61,014 nucleotides of DNA from Hyphomicrobium sp. (GCA_022843145.1 JALHOF010000009.1:1-61014), one strand, 5' to 3'. Counted from the first letter of the stretch, positions 28,590 through 37,807 are shown. The notes: generated from the sequence alone by a model not told the origin. Program-made: numbers and translations.

Positions 28590-29630
28590 ATGACAAACGA
28601 AACGACAGTGTTCAAAGGCAAGATGCTTCGGCGGGCCGTGGTTGCAGCGCTGGCACTGCTGGTCGTGACGCCGGCGCCGGCGATCGCCAGCGAGAAGCAG
28701 CAGGCGGTGGAAGACTGGATGCACGGTATGATCCAGCACGCAATCATGGGGCGCGACTTCGCCTGGCTCGAGACGACGAGCCAGAAATATCGATCCGAGA
28801 AGCAGAGGATGCCGAGCGGACGGTGGTCGATCGAAGTCTTTTACGAGAGGCTGCAAGAGCATTGCGGACTGGACTCGCGTGAGCAGGTTTCCCCGCTCAT
28901 GACCGAGTTCTATGCCAATTGGCAAGCCGAGTATCCGAAGTCGCCGGCGCCGTCGATCATCATGGCGTCGTGCCATTATGCGGCGGCGATGAACCTACGC
29001 GGTCAAGGGTTCGCGGACGACGTGTGGGCAGACGCTTGGGCACCGATGTTCGAAAAGCTCGAAGGCGCTGTGGCTATCCTCGAGAAGAACAAGGCGCTCG
29101 CAGGCCACGATCCGCACTGGCACGCCATAATGGCCCGGACGCACATGCATTTGAATGTGCCGGAGAGTGTGTTTTCGGCCAATATCGAAGAAGCGATCCG
29201 CGTCGAGCCGCTTTACTACACCAATTATTATCACGCCTTCTATCACTACCTTCCTCGCTGGGGTGGCAGCTATGCACAGGCCGAGCGCTGGGCGCGCCGC
29301 GCTTCGGCAAGGACGTCGGTGGCCTACGGTGATGCGATCTACGCCCGATTGGCGCTGGCGCTCCGCCGCATGCACAGCGACGAAGAGATCATGCGCGACT
29401 ACAGGTTCGACTGGGCGCGGCTGAAGAAGGGGATGCTCGACCTGTTCGAGACCCAGCAGGTCCCGGACTTAAATCATGCGATGGATTTCGTCGAGATGAG
29501 CTGCGCCCTGCGCGACGTCGAACACGCGGCGAAAGTGTGGAAGGTTTGGCAGGCATCGATTCCGGACGGGCCGGAATTCAAAGCGGAAGTACAGTGCGCA
29601 CCAAAAAAGCTCGCAGGCGGCAAGAATTGA
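28590..29630 (+). CDS. Exported DUF4034-like protein, copy 2
   Basis: 346 residues. A signal peptide ends near PAPAIASEK. The body has the DUF4034 hallmarks more clearly than copy 1: WQAEYPKSPAPSIIMASCHY, then LEKNKALAGHDPHWHAIMAR, IRVEPLYYTNYYHAFYHYLP and RWGGSYAQAERWARR, the LxPRWGGS step being typical. Such proteins are thought to be helical repeat proteins of the periplasm but have no assigned function. Divergence from copy 1 is large, so the duplication is old. Confidence 0.7.
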   Translation: MTNETTVFKGKMLRRAVVAALALLVVTPAPAIASEKQQAVEDWMHGMIQHAIMGRDFAWLETTSQKYRSEKQRMPSGRWSIEVFYERLQEHCGLDSREQVSPLMTEFYANWQAEYPKSPAPSIIMASCHYAAAMNLRGQGFADDVWADAWAPMFEKLEGAVAILEKNKALAGHDPHWHAIMARTHMHLNVPESVFSANIEEAIRVEPLYYTNYYHAFYHYLPRWGGSYAQAERWARRASARTSVAYGDAIYARLALALRRMHSDEEIMRDYRFDWARLKKGMLDLFETQQVPDLNHAMDFVEMSCALRDVEHAAKVWKVWQASIPDGPEFKAEVQCAPKKLAGGKN

Positions 29631-29749
29631 GATCATGCGCTGTGATGGCCGAGTGCGCCGGCCAGCGCGTTCAGCGGTTGCCGAGGACCGAGCGTACGTG
29701 TGCGCGCTCTTGCGGCAGCACGAGATGCGCCTTCATGGCCGGCACCTGA

Positions 29750-30013
29750 TCAGGTCGGAGGACCCACGGGGGTGTAATGGGATGAGTTGCCGCCGCGGCT
29801 GGCGATGAATGCGGCCACGCCGCCCACCGTGCCAGCCAATGCCAGAATGCAGATCCACGGGTTCCTTTCGCAGAACAGGCTTGCGGCGGGGGCGTTCTGC
29901 ACAGCCATTCGGCCCTGGTCGATGTTTAAACCATTGACGGTGCCGACCGACGAGCAGGCGCCGAGCGCGAAACACGACACGACGGTGATGATGGTCCGGA
30001 ATGCTCGGGTCAT
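29750..30013 (-). CDS. Small lipoprotein with transmembrane segment
   Basis: 87 residues from ATG 30011-30013, with AAGGGG upstream. The signal peptide has the lipobox LGAC (FALGACSSVG; Cys19), and near the C-terminus a second hydrophobic stretch (WICILALAGTVGGVAAFIAS) follows ERNP. A lipid anchor plus a hydrophobic C-terminal segment is unusual. No family recognised. The C-terminus is convergent with the DUF4034 pair. Confidence 0.65.
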   Translation of the reverse strand: MTRAFRTIITVVSCFALGACSSVGTVNGLNIDQGRMAVQNAPAASLFCERNPWICILALAGTVGGVAAFIASRGGNSSHYTPVGPPT

Positions 30014-30127
30014 GGAGGCCCCTTGGGTATGACGAATCTCCAACGAGCCTTCATCAGACCCCGAGTTCGCCGGACTGCGCAATGACAGCACGGCATCATA
30101 TGGCGTGAAATCAGCGGGGACGGCGGC

Positions 30128-30679
30128 TCAACTCGCGGCAGCGCGGCGATTGGCGATGCGCTGCTCGGCGGCCTTGACGATGGCGGCGCGCAGGTCTGCG
30201 ATGGACGACAGCGAGGCGTCGACGGCGAGGTGTTGCGCGTCGGCGAGCTTCTTCAAGTGCTCGGCGCGGTCGATGGCGGCAAGACGTTTCAGAAGTCCGT
30301 CCTTGCCGGTCTTGGTCAAGACGACGACGGCCGAGAAGGCGTATGGGTCGAATGCGATTGGACCCGGGGACGCGGCTGTCTCCTGCGCGTCGATGGTCGC
30401 CGCAGACGCGTGCTCCGGCTGCGCTGCATCCGATCCAATGGCTGCTGCTGGTGGAGCGGACGGCGAATCGGCTGCTTCGGCATGCGCTGGCTCCGTCTCG
30501 GTATCGTGAGCGTCAGGCGCGGTCGCTTCGTCCCAGACGACGACGCGCTTGATGCGGCGCGAACAGCGCTGGGCCAGCGCATCTAAGGCGCCGCCGTCGA
30601 GGCCGGGTTCGCCGCGGAACATCTCGCGGAGGAAGGCCTCGATCCGTTTGCGATCCGAGATCTGGGTGGCGCGGGACAT
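30128..30679 (-). CDS. Hypothetical protein downstream of ParA
   Basis: 183 residues, cytoplasmic by composition. A conserved-looking N-terminal helix (RKRIEAFLREMFRGEPGLDG, LAQRCSRRIKRVVVWDE), then an Ala/Pro/Glu-rich disordered linker of about 55 residues, then a C-terminal helical segment (FSAVVVLTKTGKDGLLKRLA, DRAEHLKKLADAQHL) with an SAP- or Rho-N-like feel. No family recognised. It lies 112 bases downstream of the ParA-like gene on the same strand, making it the most likely ParA partner. Confidence 0.55.
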   Translation of the reverse strand: MSRATQISDRKRIEAFLREMFRGEPGLDGGALDALAQRCSRRIKRVVVWDEATAPDAHDTETEPAHAEAADSPSAPPAAAIGSDAAQPEHASAATIDAQETAASPGPIAFDPYAFSAVVVLTKTGKDGLLKRLAAIDRAEHLKKLADAQHLAVDASLSSIADLRAAIVKAAEQRIANRRAAAS

Positions 30680-30791
30680 GGGCTCGGTGCGTCCTTCGTC
30701 TTCTCGAGGCTATCGACTTCGTGAGGCGGGCGGGTCGGAGTGTCGTCGTAGCCCGAGCGCGGCGCCCAGCCGCTCCGTAACGAACACCATA

Positions 30792-31691
30792 CTACTGCGC
30801 CGCGACCTTCGCATCCTCGTCCGCCAACAGAGGCGCGATCTCGTCGTAGAGTTTCTTCAGATCGTCGATCGCGTTGCCGTACTTGGCCTCGATCGTTTGA
30901 CGGTTGCCGCCGATGAAGTCGAAGGCGTTGGCGATGCCGTCGCGCATCGGAAGTTGCGTTTCGAGAACGGGATGCTTCAGGCCAATTTCCTCGATCAGCA
31001 GCCGGTCGCGGCCGTTGTCGCGGACGTAGTTGGCGAGGCAGACGTAGCGCCTGTCCTCGATCGCCACCGCGTCGAGATCGTCCTGATTGCGCTTGTCCTC
31101 GATGATCAGCGCAATCCGATCGACGGCGAGTTCCGACACGTAGTCGGGGCGGAACGGCACGACGACGCGGTCGGCGATGCTGAGCGCCGCCAGCGCCGCG
31201 AATGACAATCCGGGTGGGCAGTCGAGCAGCACCACGTCGTAGCTGCCCTCGAACTTCCGCAGCAACATTTCGATACGACCGCGCACGCGGCTCGCGACGA
31301 TGTCGGGGTCGGTGCTCTGCTTGGCCTGCCGCAGGTACAACTCGCCCTGGACGTCCTCGAGCAGCAGCGAACCGGGGAGCAGCGAAATGGTCGGCGCTTT
31401 GCCGTTCGCGCCGGCGACGTCACCCGCGCCGTGAACGAGGTAGTCCTTGGGCTTGGCGTTGTTGCCGTCGAACAGGTCAAAAAAGTAGTCGGCGATCGAG
31501 CGTTCCGCCTTGCGGGCCTCGTTCCAGCCCTGGCCGCCGAGCAGGATCAGCGACGTATTGCATTGCGAGTCGAGATCGAGGATGAGGACGCGCTTGCCGC
31601 CCCAGACGGCCAGCGCGTGGGCGAGCATGACGGTGATGGTGGACTTGCCGACGCCGCCCTTTCGGTTGGCGATCGCAGTGAAGAATGCCAT
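30792..31691 (-). CDS. Orphan ParA-family ATPase
   Basis: 299 residues from ATG 31689-31691; the frame continues upstream but without a plausible start. Deviant Walker A KGGVGKST (residues 11-18) with the signature lysine, LILDLDSQCNTSL (Walker A'), and VVLLDCPPGLSFAALAALSI (Walker B) define the ParA/MinD class. There is no parB or parS next to it, so it is not a chromosome-partition pair; such orphans position protein cargo such as chemoreceptor arrays or carboxysomes. The cargo is unknown; the gene at 30128-30679 may encode a partner. Confidence 0.88.
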   Translation of the reverse strand: MAFFTAIANRKGGVGKSTITVMLAHALAVWGGKRVLILDLDSQCNTSLILLGGQGWNEARKAERSIADYFFDLFDGNNAKPKDYLVHGAGDVAGANGKAPTISLLPGSLLLEDVQGELYLRQAKQSTDPDIVASRVRGRIEMLLRKFEGSYDVVLLDCPPGLSFAALAALSIADRVVVPFRPDYVSELAVDRIALIIEDKRNQDDLDAVAIEDRRYVCLANYVRDNGRDRLLIEEIGLKHPVLETQLPMRDGIANAFDFIGGNRQTIEAKYGNAIDDLKKLYDEIAPLLADEDAKVAAQ

Positions 31692-32141
31692 GGGGTCCCT
31701 CTTCGCTCGGATGGCAGCGGTGCGGCGTGTGCACGGAGTAGTTGTAATGCTCTGATCTGGAACATGTTTCTGTCCAGAGTCAGGTTGGAGACATCGATAT
31801 GCGACGATTCGTGTCCGGCGGTCTGTGATAGAAAAAGCGCACGCGAACAATCTCGGGTTGTTGCATAAGGCCTGATACACGTCATAGATCGGTGGACAGA
31901 GCAGGGACGGTCGTCGCGTCCACAGCGTGACGCATTTGGACTGGGCGCCGGGGTTGCGGTGATGCTGCAACCGGCGCAAAGCTTGCGAAGCCAAGGCCGC
32001 GTGTCACGATCAATCAATGGATCGATGCGACAGTCGCGGCCCGCAAGAGGATGGCGGACACAGCGCCGCGGACGGCCTGCCGAGCGGCGGCCGGTGGCTT
32101 CTCGGCTTCGGCGACGGGACGAAAGAAACGTGAGGGACGGC
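31692..32141. other. Divergent intergenic region between ParA-like gene and glmM
   Basis: 450 bases without a convincing gene. A stable stem with a two-base bulge, GCGCCGG(GG)TTGC / GCAACCGGCGC, occupies 31945-31977. Promoters for both flanking genes should lie here; I could not pick them with confidence. Confidence 0.5.
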
Positions 32142-33494
32142 ATGACACGGCGCTATTTCGGAACGGACGGCATTCGCGGCCTCGCCAATACCCATCCGAT
32201 GACGTCGGAGGTGGCGCTCAAGGTCGGGATGGCGGCGGGCAAGCTCTTTCAGAGCGGCGACCACCGCCACCGCGTCGTGATCGGCAAGGATACGCGGCTC
32301 TCGGGCTACATGCTGGAAGCAGCGCTGATGAGCGGCTTCACCTCGGTCGGCATGGACGTGTTCCTGCTTGGACCGATGCCGACGCCGGCGATTTCGATGT
32401 TGACGCGGTCGCTGCGCGCCGATCTCGGTGTCATGATCTCCGCCTCGCACAATCGTTTCGACGACAACGGCATCAAGCTGTTCGATCCCGACGGGTTCAA
32501 ACTGTCGGACGACATGGAGCGCCGGATCGAGGAATTGATCGACGCCGACACGGCTTCCTTGCTCGCACCTGCCGACCGTATCGGACGCGCGACACGGGTC
32601 GAGAGCGCGCAGGAGCGCTACATCGAGTTCGCCAAGCGCACGCTGCCGAAGAACCTGCGCTTCGACGGTCTGCGGATCGTCATCGACTGCGCGAACGGCG
32701 CCGCCTATAAGGTCGCGCCGGAAGCGTTGTGGGAACTCGGCGCCGAGGTCATCAAGATCGGCGTCGATCCAAACGGCCGCAACATCAATCACAAGTGCGG
32801 CTCAACCGCGCCGGAAGCGCTGGTCGATAAGGTTCGTGAGGTGCGCGCCGACATCGGCATCGCGCTCGACGGCGATGCGGATCGCGTCGTCATCGTCGAC
32901 GAGAAGGGCCACATCGTCGACGGCGACCAGCTCATGGCTGTGATCGCCGAGAGCTGGCATCGCCGCGGCAAGCTGGCGGCCGGCGGTATCGTCGCGACCG
33001 TCATGTCGAATCTCGGCCTCGAACGCTATCTCAAGGGTATCGGACTTTCGATGGCGCGCACGCCGGTCGGCGACCGATACGTCGTCGAGCACATGCGCAA
33101 GCACGGCTTCAACGTCGGCGGCGAGCAGTCGGGGCACATCGTGCTGTCCGACTTCTCGACCACGGGTGACGGCCTCGTGTCGGCGCTGCAGGTGCTGGCC
33201 GTGGCGGTGTCGTGTGGCAAGCCGGTCTCGGAAGTCTGCAACCGCTTCGAGCGCCTTCCGCAAGTCCTCAAGAACGTGCGCTATGCCAACGGCAAGCCGC
33301 TCGACGACACGCGGGTCCGTGCGGCGATCGAGGGCGCCAAACAGAAGCTCGGCAGCGGCGGACGTCTGGTGATCCGGCCGTCGGGCACGGAGCCGGTGAT
33401 CCGCGTGATGGCCGAGGGCGACGATGAAAGCCTCGTCAGCACGGTCGTCGGCGATATCTGCGATGCCGTTCGGGCTGCCGCGCAAGCGGCTTGA
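32142..33494 (+). CDS. glmM: Phosphoglucosamine mutase
   Basis: Interconverts glucosamine 6-phosphate and glucosamine 1-phosphate on the way to UDP-GlcNAc for peptidoglycan and lipopolysaccharide. [16 protein letters not shown] is the family N-terminus; the phosphoserine loop is [14 protein letters not shown] with Ser102, as in E. coli; the Mg-binding loop is [13 protein letters not shown]; the phosphate-binding loop is [15 protein letters not shown]. 450 residues. GAGGGA precedes ATG 32142. In relatives it usually follows ftsH (and folP) closely; here about 8 kb intervenes. Confidence 0.97.
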   Translation: MTRRYFGTDGIRGLANTHPMTSEVALKVGMAAGKLFQSGDHRHRVVIGKDTRLSGYMLEAALMSGFTSVGMDVFLLGPMPTPAISMLTRSLRADLGVMISASHNRFDDNGIKLFDPDGFKLSDDMERRIEELIDADTASLLAPADRIGRATRVESAQERYIEFAKRTLPKNLRFDGLRIVIDCANGAAYKVAPEALWELGAEVIKIGVDPNGRNINHKCGSTAPEALVDKVREVRADIGIALDGDADRVVIVDEKGHIVDGDQLMAVIAESWHRRGKLAAGGIVATVMSNLGLERYLKGIGLSMARTPVGDRYVVEHMRKHGFNVGGEQSGHIVLSDFSTTGDGLVSALQVLAVAVSCGKPVSEVCNRFERLPQVLKNVRYANGKPLDDTRVRAAIEGAKQKLGSGGRLVIRPSGTEPVIRVMAEGDDESLVSTVVGDICDAVRAAAQAA

Positions 33495-33536
33495 AACCGG
33501 CAGGCGCGTGCGGCTTTGGCCGTTCGCGCGCGCCGA

Positions 33537-35339
33537 TCACGCAGCCGGCTTGTTGGTGTTGCGCGCCCGGAGGGAGTGCGCGGCGGTGACGCCAGCTTCG
33601 CGGGCGGCTGTCTGCAGTGCATGTCGCATCTCGTCACGCTTCTCGTGGATCGAGGCGATCACCGGCCCGGTCGGGATGCCGAGGCCGACCAACGCCGCCT
33701 CCGACAATTGTAAACTGGCTTCGATGGTTTCCGGCACGGCGTCGGTGCAGCCCGCGGCATAAAGCTGCCGGGCGTGCTCGGCGTCGCGCGCGCGGGCGAC
33801 GATCAGGATATCGGGCCTGAGCTTCCGGATTGTCGAGACGACCTCGGTGACGGTGTTGCGGGAGTGGATGGTGATGATGACTCCCGACGCTTCGGCCAGA
33901 CCGCACGCCGAAAGGAATGCGGCATCCGTTGCGTCGCCATAGAACACCTCGCGGCCCGATCGGCGCTCGTCGGAGATGGTGGCGGCGTCGTGGTCGGTCG
34001 CCGTGTAAGGCACGCCGTGCTCGGTGAGCAGCGCGCACACGACCTGGCCGACGCGGCCGTAACCGACGACGATGGCGTGCCGGCGCTTTGCCAGCGGTGC
34101 GATCGACAGCACCGGATCGGGTGCCTTCGGCGCCTCGACCAAAGGTAACAGCCGCCGCGCCAGCGCCGGCATGAACGGGATCAGCACCATCGACAGCGCC
34201 GTGCCGGCGAGCGTGAAGCTCGCGACCTCTGGCCTGACGAGCCCGAGCGATAGAGCAAGACCGATGGCGACGAAGGCGAATTCACCGCCGGGACCGAGCA
34301 GCAGTCCGGTTTCGATCGCGACAGGCCACGACAGCTTGTATGCCCGCGCCAGCAGCATGAGCACGAGCGTTTTCAGGATCACGATGCCGAGCACCGAGGC
34401 GATGAGCAGTAGCGGATGGCTGGCGAGGACGCGGATGTCGATGGCCATGCCGACGGTGAAGAAGAAGATGCCGAGCAACAGGCCCTTGAACGGACCGATC
34501 GTCGCCTCGATCGCCTTGCGGTACTCGGTTTCGGCCAGCATCACGCCGGCCACGAACGCACCGAGCGCCATCGACAATCCGGCCTGATGGGCGACGACGC
34601 CCGTCGCGATGATGACGAACGTGGTGGCGGCAATGAAAAGCTCGCTCGACCGCGTGCCCGAGACCAGGCGGAACAGCGGCCGCAGCAGGACGCGGCCGAC
34701 GGTGACGATGATCCCGAGCGCCACTGCGGCATGGACCAGCGTGCTCAACACCGTGGTGCCGAGCGATACGCCGGTGTTGGCGCCGAGGATCGACACCAGC
34801 ATCAGCAGCGGCACCACGGCGAGATCCTGCGCCAGCAACACCGACAGGCTCGCGCGGCCCGTCGTCGTCGTGACGCGGCCCTGAGCTGCCAGAACTTCGA
34901 GTACGATCGCGGTCGAGGAGAGCGCAAGGCTGCCTCCGATCACGACGGCGACCGCGCCTTTCAATCCGGCGAGCGAAGCGATGCCGGCGATCAGCAGTGT
35001 GGAGACGGCGATCTGCAGCGAGCCGAGGCCGAACACCAGCCGTCGCATGGCCATCAGGCGTTCGAACGACAGTTCGAGCCCGATCAGGAACAGCAGGAAG
35101 ACGACGCCGAGTTCAGCGATGCCGGCGACGTTTTTCGCGTCGACCACCGTCAGCCAGTACAGAATGGGAAATTCGGCGATGAAGGCGCCGAGACCGAGCG
35201 GTCCCAGGACCGCACCCGCGCCGAGATAGCCCAGGACGGGGCTCAGGCCGAAGCGGCGGACCAGCGGAACGACGATCCCCGCCGTTCCGAGCACGACCAG
35301 CGCATCGCTGTATGCGGCAATATTGATCGTCGAAGCCAC
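33537..35339 (-). CDS. CPA2 family cation:proton antiporter with TrkA-N domain (KefB/YbaL-like)
   Basis: 600 residues, GTG start with GGAGGG six bases upstream. About twelve membrane helices cover residues 10-395, with LGYLGAGAVLGPLGLGAF, GVVFLLFLIGLELSFERL and the ion-site helix LLAQDLAVVPLLMLV. From about 420 a cytoplasmic Rossmann domain begins HAIVVGYGRVGQVVCALL (GxGxxG) as in TrkA-N/RCK regulators, which sense nucleotides or glutathione adducts. Likely exports K+ or Na+ in exchange for protons. Closer to YbaL than to KefC by length. Convergent with glmM. Confidence 0.9.
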   Translation of the reverse strand: MASTINIAAYSDALVVLGTAGIVVPLVRRFGLSPVLGYLGAGAVLGPLGLGAFIAEFPILYWLTVVDAKNVAGIAELGVVFLLFLIGLELSFERLMAMRRLVFGLGSLQIAVSTLLIAGIASLAGLKGAVAVVIGGSLALSSTAIVLEVLAAQGRVTTTTGRASLSVLLAQDLAVVPLLMLVSILGANTGVSLGTTVLSTLVHAAVALGIIVTVGRVLLRPLFRLVSGTRSSELFIAATTFVIIATGVVAHQAGLSMALGAFVAGVMLAETEYRKAIEATIGPFKGLLLGIFFFTVGMAIDIRVLASHPLLLIASVLGIVILKTLVLMLLARAYKLSWPVAIETGLLLGPGGEFAFVAIGLALSLGLVRPEVASFTLAGTALSMVLIPFMPALARRLLPLVEAPKAPDPVLSIAPLAKRRHAIVVGYGRVGQVVCALLTEHGVPYTATDHDAATISDERRSGREVFYGDATDAAFLSACGLAEASGVIITIHSRNTVTEVVSTIRKLRPDILIVARARDAEHARQLYAAGCTDAVPETIEASLQLSEAALVGLGIPTGPVIASIHEKRDEMRHALQTAAREAGVTAAHSLRARNTNKPAA

Positions 35340-35468
35340 GCACCCTCCGTCGTCCAGCTTCCATCCTACGACACCTTGTCGCCAATCGGGCAGAGATCCG
35401 CAGCGTCGCAGTATCCGCGCCGGTGGAAAACACGACGCGGGCGGAAATGTCTCGGAACGAAACGCCGA

Positions 35469-35483
35469 TTAAGCGGTCTTTAA
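35469..35483 (+). promoter_or_regulatory. Candidate CtrA box upstream of outer-membrane protein gene
   Basis: TTAAGCGGTCTTTAA is an exact TTAA-N7-TTAA match, followed by AC. It is about 95 bases before the start codon of the barrel protein at 35578, in the divergent space shared with the antiporter gene. Confidence 0.45.
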
Positions 35484-35577
35484 ACGTTCTCCGTCAAAGT
35501 CCTTCTCGAGGGCGTCCTGCGTACCCGAGCCGAACGCGGCGAGGGGGGCGTCCGTCAGATCTTGAAAGGGACACTCA

Positions 35578-36402
35578 ATGACCACCATTCGCGGAACCCT
35601 CCTGGGCGCGGTTCTCGTCCTTGGCAGCGTTGCCGGAGTCGAGGCCGCGGATATCAACTATGGCGGAAGCATCAAGGACGGCGGCTATGCCGCTCCGATG
35701 GTTGCACCCGAGCCCCGCTTCTACTTCCGTGTCGATGGCGGCTACGCCTTCCACGACGACCCGACGATGGTCGAAGACGGCATCTACGATCTCACCGAGA
35801 CGTCTATCGACAATACCTGGACCGTCGGCGGCGGCGTCGGCATGTACTTCTCGCGCAACGTCCGCGCCGACATCACCCTCGATCACCGCTTCGAGGCCGA
35901 AGCGCAGGGCAACCTCGCCGATCACGCAGCGACCCTCGAAGGCGTCCGCCGCTTCGGCATGTCGTCGACCGTCGCCCTCGCCAACGTCTACTACGATTTC
36001 GACACGCGCACCCGCTTCACGCCGTATCTCGGCATCGGCCTCGGCTTCGTCCGTCATAGCTTGAAGGCAGGCACGGTCGAAGATCCTTGCGGCGTCTGCA
36101 CCGGCACCATCGACGCCAACTCGTCGACGCACGTGGCCGGCGCGCTGATGGCAGGCTTCAGCGTCAACCTCCTGGGCCGTCGCGACCAGTACGTCGGCAG
36201 CACCAAGGACGGCATGGCGATTGCTGCTCCGTCCGGCCGCAGCCTTCTGCTCGATGTCGGCTATCGCTTCCTCTACCTCGGCGAGACCGAAACCGGCGCC
36301 GTGCGCTTCACTGGCACGCCGGACGTCGTCGCCGACGATCCGACGGTCGAGTCGATCCATGCGCACGAGATCCGCGTTGGCCTTCGCTACAACATCCAAT
36401 AA
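35578..36402 (+). CDS. Outer-membrane beta-barrel protein (Omp25/Omp31-like), mature N-terminus Ala-Asp
   Basis: 274 residues. Signal peptide residues 1-23, cleaved at VEA|ADI, giving mature ADINYGGSIKDGGYAAPM. An eight-strand barrel follows: FYFRVDGGYAFHDDP, GGGVGMYFSRNVRADITLDH, ANVYYDFDTRTRFTPYLGIG, and the C-terminal strand HEIRVGLRYNIQ with alternating residues and an aromatic near the end. The 'VxxYYDF...TPYxGxGxG' pattern is that of the Omp25/31 porin-like family of Hyphomicrobiales. An Ala-Asp N-terminus is the motif linked covalently to peptidoglycan in Brucella and Coxiella relatives. Confidence 0.82.
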   Translation: MTTIRGTLLGAVLVLGSVAGVEAADINYGGSIKDGGYAAPMVAPEPRFYFRVDGGYAFHDDPTMVEDGIYDLTETSIDNTWTVGGGVGMYFSRNVRADITLDHRFEAEAQGNLADHAATLEGVRRFGMSSTVALANVYYDFDTRTRFTPYLGIGLGFVRHSLKAGTVEDPCGVCTGTIDANSSTHVAGALMAGFSVNLLGRRDQYVGSTKDGMAIAAPSGRSLLLDVGYRFLYLGETETGAVRFTGTPDVVADDPTVESIHAHEIRVGLRYNIQ

Positions 36403-36418
36403 TCGACACTGATTTCGG

Positions 36419-36438
36419 GCCAGAGCGAAAGCTCTGGC
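36419..36438. other. GAAA-tetraloop hairpin between two outer-membrane protein genes
   Basis: Perfect 8-bp stem GCCAGAGC / GCTCTGGC capped by a GAAA tetraloop, starting 16 bases after the stop of the first barrel gene. There is no T-run, so it is more likely an mRNA 3' stabiliser or processing site than an intrinsic terminator. The remaining 260 bases before the next start hold no gene I recognise. Confidence 0.7.
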
Positions 36439-36702
36439 TCCACGACCAAGGACCTGGCCGGGCGATTTGGCCGGCCAGTGTTCCCGGACCCGGCCTCGCA
36501 GAGTTGCGACCCCGTCCTTCTGTTCGATCTCCTGGTTCCCGTATGCGTCTGGCGCCGCTTCGAGCGCGCCCGGGACTTCGCGCGAAGGGGCCGCCGCTCG
36601 TTCCGGGCACCGGCGATGGCCAAGCCACGACGAGACTACGGACGGGCGGAACGGCGGACGCCGCTGCCCAGGACAATGAGATCGGAAGAGGGATCGAAGA
36701 CG

Positions 36703-37641
36703 ATGAACGACATGCTCAAAGGCGCGGCCGTCGGATTGCTCATGCTCGGCGCGACGAGTGTGACGGCGGTTGCAGGTGACTGGAACAAAGGCGACGGACG
36801 GATCCGCGAGATGCGCGGCTCGGCTGCCGTTCCGGTGCCGGCTCCGACCCCGATCCCGGTCTATTCGGCGAACTGGTACATGCGCCTCGACGCCGGCCTC
36901 GGCTTCGTCTCGGGCGGTGATGCCGACGAGAATGGCGTTCTGTTCGGTCTCGATGACAGCCCCGGTGCCACGGGTCCGGAGCCGTTCGGCTCGCGCCCGG
37001 CCTGGCTGAGCAGCGATTTCGATACCTTCGGTTCGCTCGGCGGCGGCGTCGGGTACTACTGGGGCGACCGCATCCGCACCGACATCACGCTCGAAGTGCG
37101 CACCAAGGCGGAAGCGATCATCGCCGGTGAAGACAGCTACATTTCGCACTTCGACGACGTCGGTGTGTGGACGCCCGATCCGAACACCCAGGTCAACGTC
37201 GACATGCGCGACACGACGACGACGCGCTCGGTGTTCTCGCTGGTCAACGCGTACTACGATTTCGGTGATCATCGCGGCTTCACGCCCTACATCGGCGGCG
37301 GCATCGGCATCGCCTACAACGAACTGTCGCGGCATCATTTCTCGCAGGAAACGACATGCGACCCGACGACGGGTTGCCTCGCCGAGGCCATCCGTTCGAC
37401 ACGTACCGGCCAGGGAAAGGCCAACACGTTCTCGCTCGCGGCCGCATTCACTGCGGGCATGAGCTACAGCTTGTCCGACATCACCGCACTCGATTTCAAC
37501 TACCGCCTGCTCTACATCGGCGGCTCGAACGTGCGCATGACGGTCAGCGACGGCCTGGGCACCAGCTTCGTCAGCAACGTCGCACTCGACAGCACCCTCG
37601 AGCATCAGCTCCGCGCAGGCCTGCGCTTCAACATCAACTGA
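36703..37641 (+). CDS. Outer-membrane beta-barrel protein, mature N-terminus Gly-Asp
   Basis: 312 residues from ATG 36703. The signal peptide (1-24) ends AVA|GD, so the mature protein begins GDWNKGDGRIREMRG, followed by a Pro-rich linker (VPVPAPTPIPVY) and a barrel: WYMRLDAGLGFVSGG, GGGVGYYWGDRIRTDITLEV, VNAYYDFGDHRGFTPYIGGG, LDFNYRLLYIGGSNVRMTVS and a final strand HQLRAGLRFNIN. It is a distant paralogue of the preceding gene, with the same architecture and final-strand signature. The Pro-rich spacer after Gly-Asp would allow reach to the cell wall. Confidence 0.82.
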   Translation: MNDMLKGAAVGLLMLGATSVTAVAGDWNKGDGRIREMRGSAAVPVPAPTPIPVYSANWYMRLDAGLGFVSGGDADENGVLFGLDDSPGATGPEPFGSRPAWLSSDFDTFGSLGGGVGYYWGDRIRTDITLEVRTKAEAIIAGEDSYISHFDDVGVWTPDPNTQVNVDMRDTTTTRSVFSLVNAYYDFGDHRGFTPYIGGGIGIAYNELSRHHFSQETTCDPTTGCLAEAIRSTRTGQGKANTFSLAAAFTAGMSYSLSDITALDFNYRLLYIGGSNVRMTVSDGLGTSFVSNVALDSTLEHQLRAGLRFNIN

Positions 37642-37678
37642 AGCGCGCGGCCCAAACGTTCCCAGTCCAGCGTACGAG

Positions 37679-37705
37679 AAGGCGGGCGCCCGCGGCCCGC
37701 CTTTT
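37679..37705 (+). terminator. Rho-independent terminator after second barrel gene
   Basis: Stem AAGGCGGGC (37679-37687) / GCCCGCCTT (37695-37703), seven-base loop and a TTTT tract. Confidence 0.85.
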
Positions 37706-37807
37706 CGCCGTTTTGAGGGGCAAATACCGATCCTCGGAAGTTCAGACTCACTACCGCCTTGCCGAGGATCGAGGCCGCAAGGCGGCCCGCCGCGAGCGGC
37801 GGACACG

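Noticed and set aside
35575-37806. Leftward open frame of over 700 codons across both barrel genes
   Set aside because: Shadow of two genes with clear signal peptides and barrel strands; no start site or domain of its own.
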